Of a stretch of 21,033 nt of DNA, positions 19,554-21,033 are shown one piece after another (position 1 is the first letter of the stretch; every line of letters starts with the position of its first letter). The DNA comes from Physocladia obscura (lineage: Eukaryota > Chytridiomycota > Chytridiomycetes > Chytridiales > Chytriomycetaceae), in assembly GCA_027596945.1 (NCBI GenBank), contig JADGJH010000323.1, positions 1 to 21,033 of the forward strand. Reading direction: 5' to 3'. Below the pieces are notes generated by a model. It was not told the DNA's origin. It did not search any database and saw nothing but the letters and a program-made list of their open reading frames with translations. The position numbers were made by a program, and so were the translations under genes.

Positions 19554-21033
19554 ATGAAAAAAACCGATGTGCCATCATCGACAAAACTTGTTTCCAAAGG
19601 AAACAAAAGGCGAAGACCCGAAATAGTAGCTGTCACAAAAGACCACGAGATTCGCGGGAACAACAAACAAACTACTGCGTCCAACGAAGAAACGTTCGAT
19701 GACATGATTGACGATGATGGCAGTGGTGACGATGACGATGAAGATGATGATGATGATGATGACGACGAAAACAACGATGGCAATGGCAATAATAATAACA
19801 ATGATGATGTAGATTCAGTGCTCGATGACTCGGAAAATGATAATGCCCCAGAAAAGCCTGCCGCAAAGAAACCTCGTGTGGCAGCAAAATCTTCAGATTC
19901 ACGATACAAACTGCCAACCACAGAAGAGATTCACGCTCTGAAAGAAACAACTGATCTTTTCCAAAGCAATTTGTTCAAGCTTCAAGTAAGTTTACTATCT
20001 GAAAAAAAAAAGGTGTTGTGTTTTTATTTTTTGTTTCCAAATCCCAGATTGACGAACTACTTCGTGAAGCAACGCCAGACTACACAAAAAGTGGTCCCCT
20101 CGACAAAACTCTTCACGCAATAAAAAACGTTCTGGACAGCTGCGAATCAACGCCGTCTCTTAACCTCACCGACGCAATCAAAACACTCCGCAAACACGGT
20201 GTAGAAATTCCATTCAGCCGCGTCGACGGCCCATCGCCCGAAACCACAAAATACACATTCTCCTTCGTCAAACCATCTAAAGTATTTATCGCAGGTTCAT
20301 ATTTGGTCAAAACAATCACAAAGTCTCGTCACGGCTTTAATGTCGACGTTGCAGTGCACATGCCGGACGATGGCTTCACCGAAAAAGACCACCTCAACAA
20401 CAGATACTTCCACAAACGCGCGTATTATCTCGCTGTTATTGCGGCTGCATTGAAAGAATCGCCCGCGTTCAATGATACGGAAATCTCGTTTCAACTGCTC
20501 AACAAAGATCCGCGGCGTCCGGTGATTGCGATTTCGTTACCGACAACGGCGTTGGCGGCAGGATTTGCCGGACCTGGCACCGCGATAACTATTCGAGTTA
20601 TTCCTGTCGTTTCGCCAGACCTGTTTTCAGTACACAAACTGGCGCCGGGACGGAATAACAACCGACCGTCGACGGACCTGAAAAATAACGGCAGTGGCAG
20701 CAGCATCGAAAATTTTCCACCGACGCCGCGTTACAATTCGGCGATATTGATGGACACGGGGTTGATAGCACATCTGAATGCTATGCATAGCCGGGCGGCG
20801 GCATGTGCGGCTTTTAGGGACGCAGTTGTGTTAGGAAAGGTGTGGTTAAATCAGCGAATTGATGGGGGTGCTGCTGCGGCGCAATTTGGTGGATTTTTGT
20901 GGGGGGTCGTGTTGTTGTATTTGTTTGGTGATGGGAATAAAGCGATTGTGCAGCAAGCGGGAGGAAATGGAATTATTTTGAGGGACTCTTTTTCCTCTTA
21001 TCAGATTGTTAAACTTGCCATTGAGTTTTTAGG
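19554..21033 (+). CDS. NOL6: Nucleolar protein NOL6/Utp22 (Nrap), 3' partial
   Basis: Exon 1 is 19554-19985, the intron 19986-20047 (62 bp, GTAAGT to CCCAG), and exon 2 runs open from 20048 to the window end; 472 residues are visible of a family usually over 1000 aa. The N-terminus is basic then strongly acidic with an Asp run coded by GAT/GAC repeats, and contains a nuclear-localisation-like KKPR. From about residue 120 the sequence follows Nrap proteins: LPTTEEIHALKETTDLFQ, VEIPFSRVDGP, FIAGSYLVKT, GFNVDVAVHMPDD, NNRYFHKRAYYLAVIAAAL, PRYNSAILMDTGLIAHL and FRDAVVLGKVWLNQR. This protein belongs to the UTP-C part of the small-subunit processome, acting in 18S rRNA processing in the nucleolus. 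The nucleotidyltransferase-like fold of the family is regarded as catalytically inactive. Confidence 0.92.
19728..19815 (+). repeat. GAT/GAC and AAT/AAC triplet repeat coding Asp/Asn runs
   Basis: Imperfect GAY then AAY codons code for the acidic stretch at the N-terminus of NOL6. It is confined to the reading frame. An acidic N-terminal tract is common in nucleolar proteins. Confidence 0.7.

Overview
This looks like nuclear DNA of a eukaryote. Ten protein genes fill the window, and nine of them are broken by short introns (46 to 137 bp, GT-AG with two apparent GC-AG). Several introns carry yeast-like branch sites (for example TACTAAC in 3211-3264). The products are eukaryote-specific: a CstF-64 subunit, FRA10AC1, RWDD1, NOL6/Utp22, an NF-X1 zinc-finger protein and an arrestin-SAM protein. 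The glycosyltransferase pair at the left edge resembles proteins I associate with fungi, and Asn/Gln/Asp runs are frequent. An early-diverging (chytrid-like) fungus is my best guess, held with low to moderate confidence. I see no bacterial, viral, transposon, CRISPR or tRNA signal.

Layout. 1-2580 (+): glycosyltransferase with two GT folds, 5' end outside the window. 2660-4286 (+): five-exon type II membrane protein, probably a Golgi glycosyltransferase-like partner. 4356-6084 (+): arrestin-N plus SAM protein, first exon uncertain. 6203-7378 (-): FRA10AC1. 7462-10110 (-): large alpha/beta hydrolase. 10300-13515 (+): RING / NF-X1 finger protein ending in an AN1-type finger. 13690-15450 (-): polyQ/polyN coiled-coil protein without a recognised family. 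15625-17371 (-): CstF-64, ten exons. 17588-18412 (-): RWDD1/Gir2. 18450-19499 (+): uridine phosphorylase. 19554-21033 (+): NOL6/Utp22, 3' end outside the window. No gene-free stretch exceeds about 220 bp.

How the genes relate. This is a compact chromosome segment and not an operon or a dedicated system. Several genes serve RNA metabolism (CstF-64 in 3' end formation, FRA10AC1 in splicing, NOL6 in ribosome biogenesis, RWDD1 with the DRG GTPases in translation). The first two genes plausibly form a glycosylation pair. Coding exons were joined by hand from frame, GT/AG sites and family motifs; in all but the arrestin first exon the phases add up exactly.

Nothing here proves a new biological system. 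The observations most worth checking are the exon structure of the CstF-64 gene (two GC-AG introns and a 15-nt micro-exon inside RNP2), the NF-X1 plus AN1 domain combination with a stop-bearing alternative acceptor, an in-frame intron that would put a hydrophobic helix into a SAM domain, and the very GC-rich RWDD1 gene.
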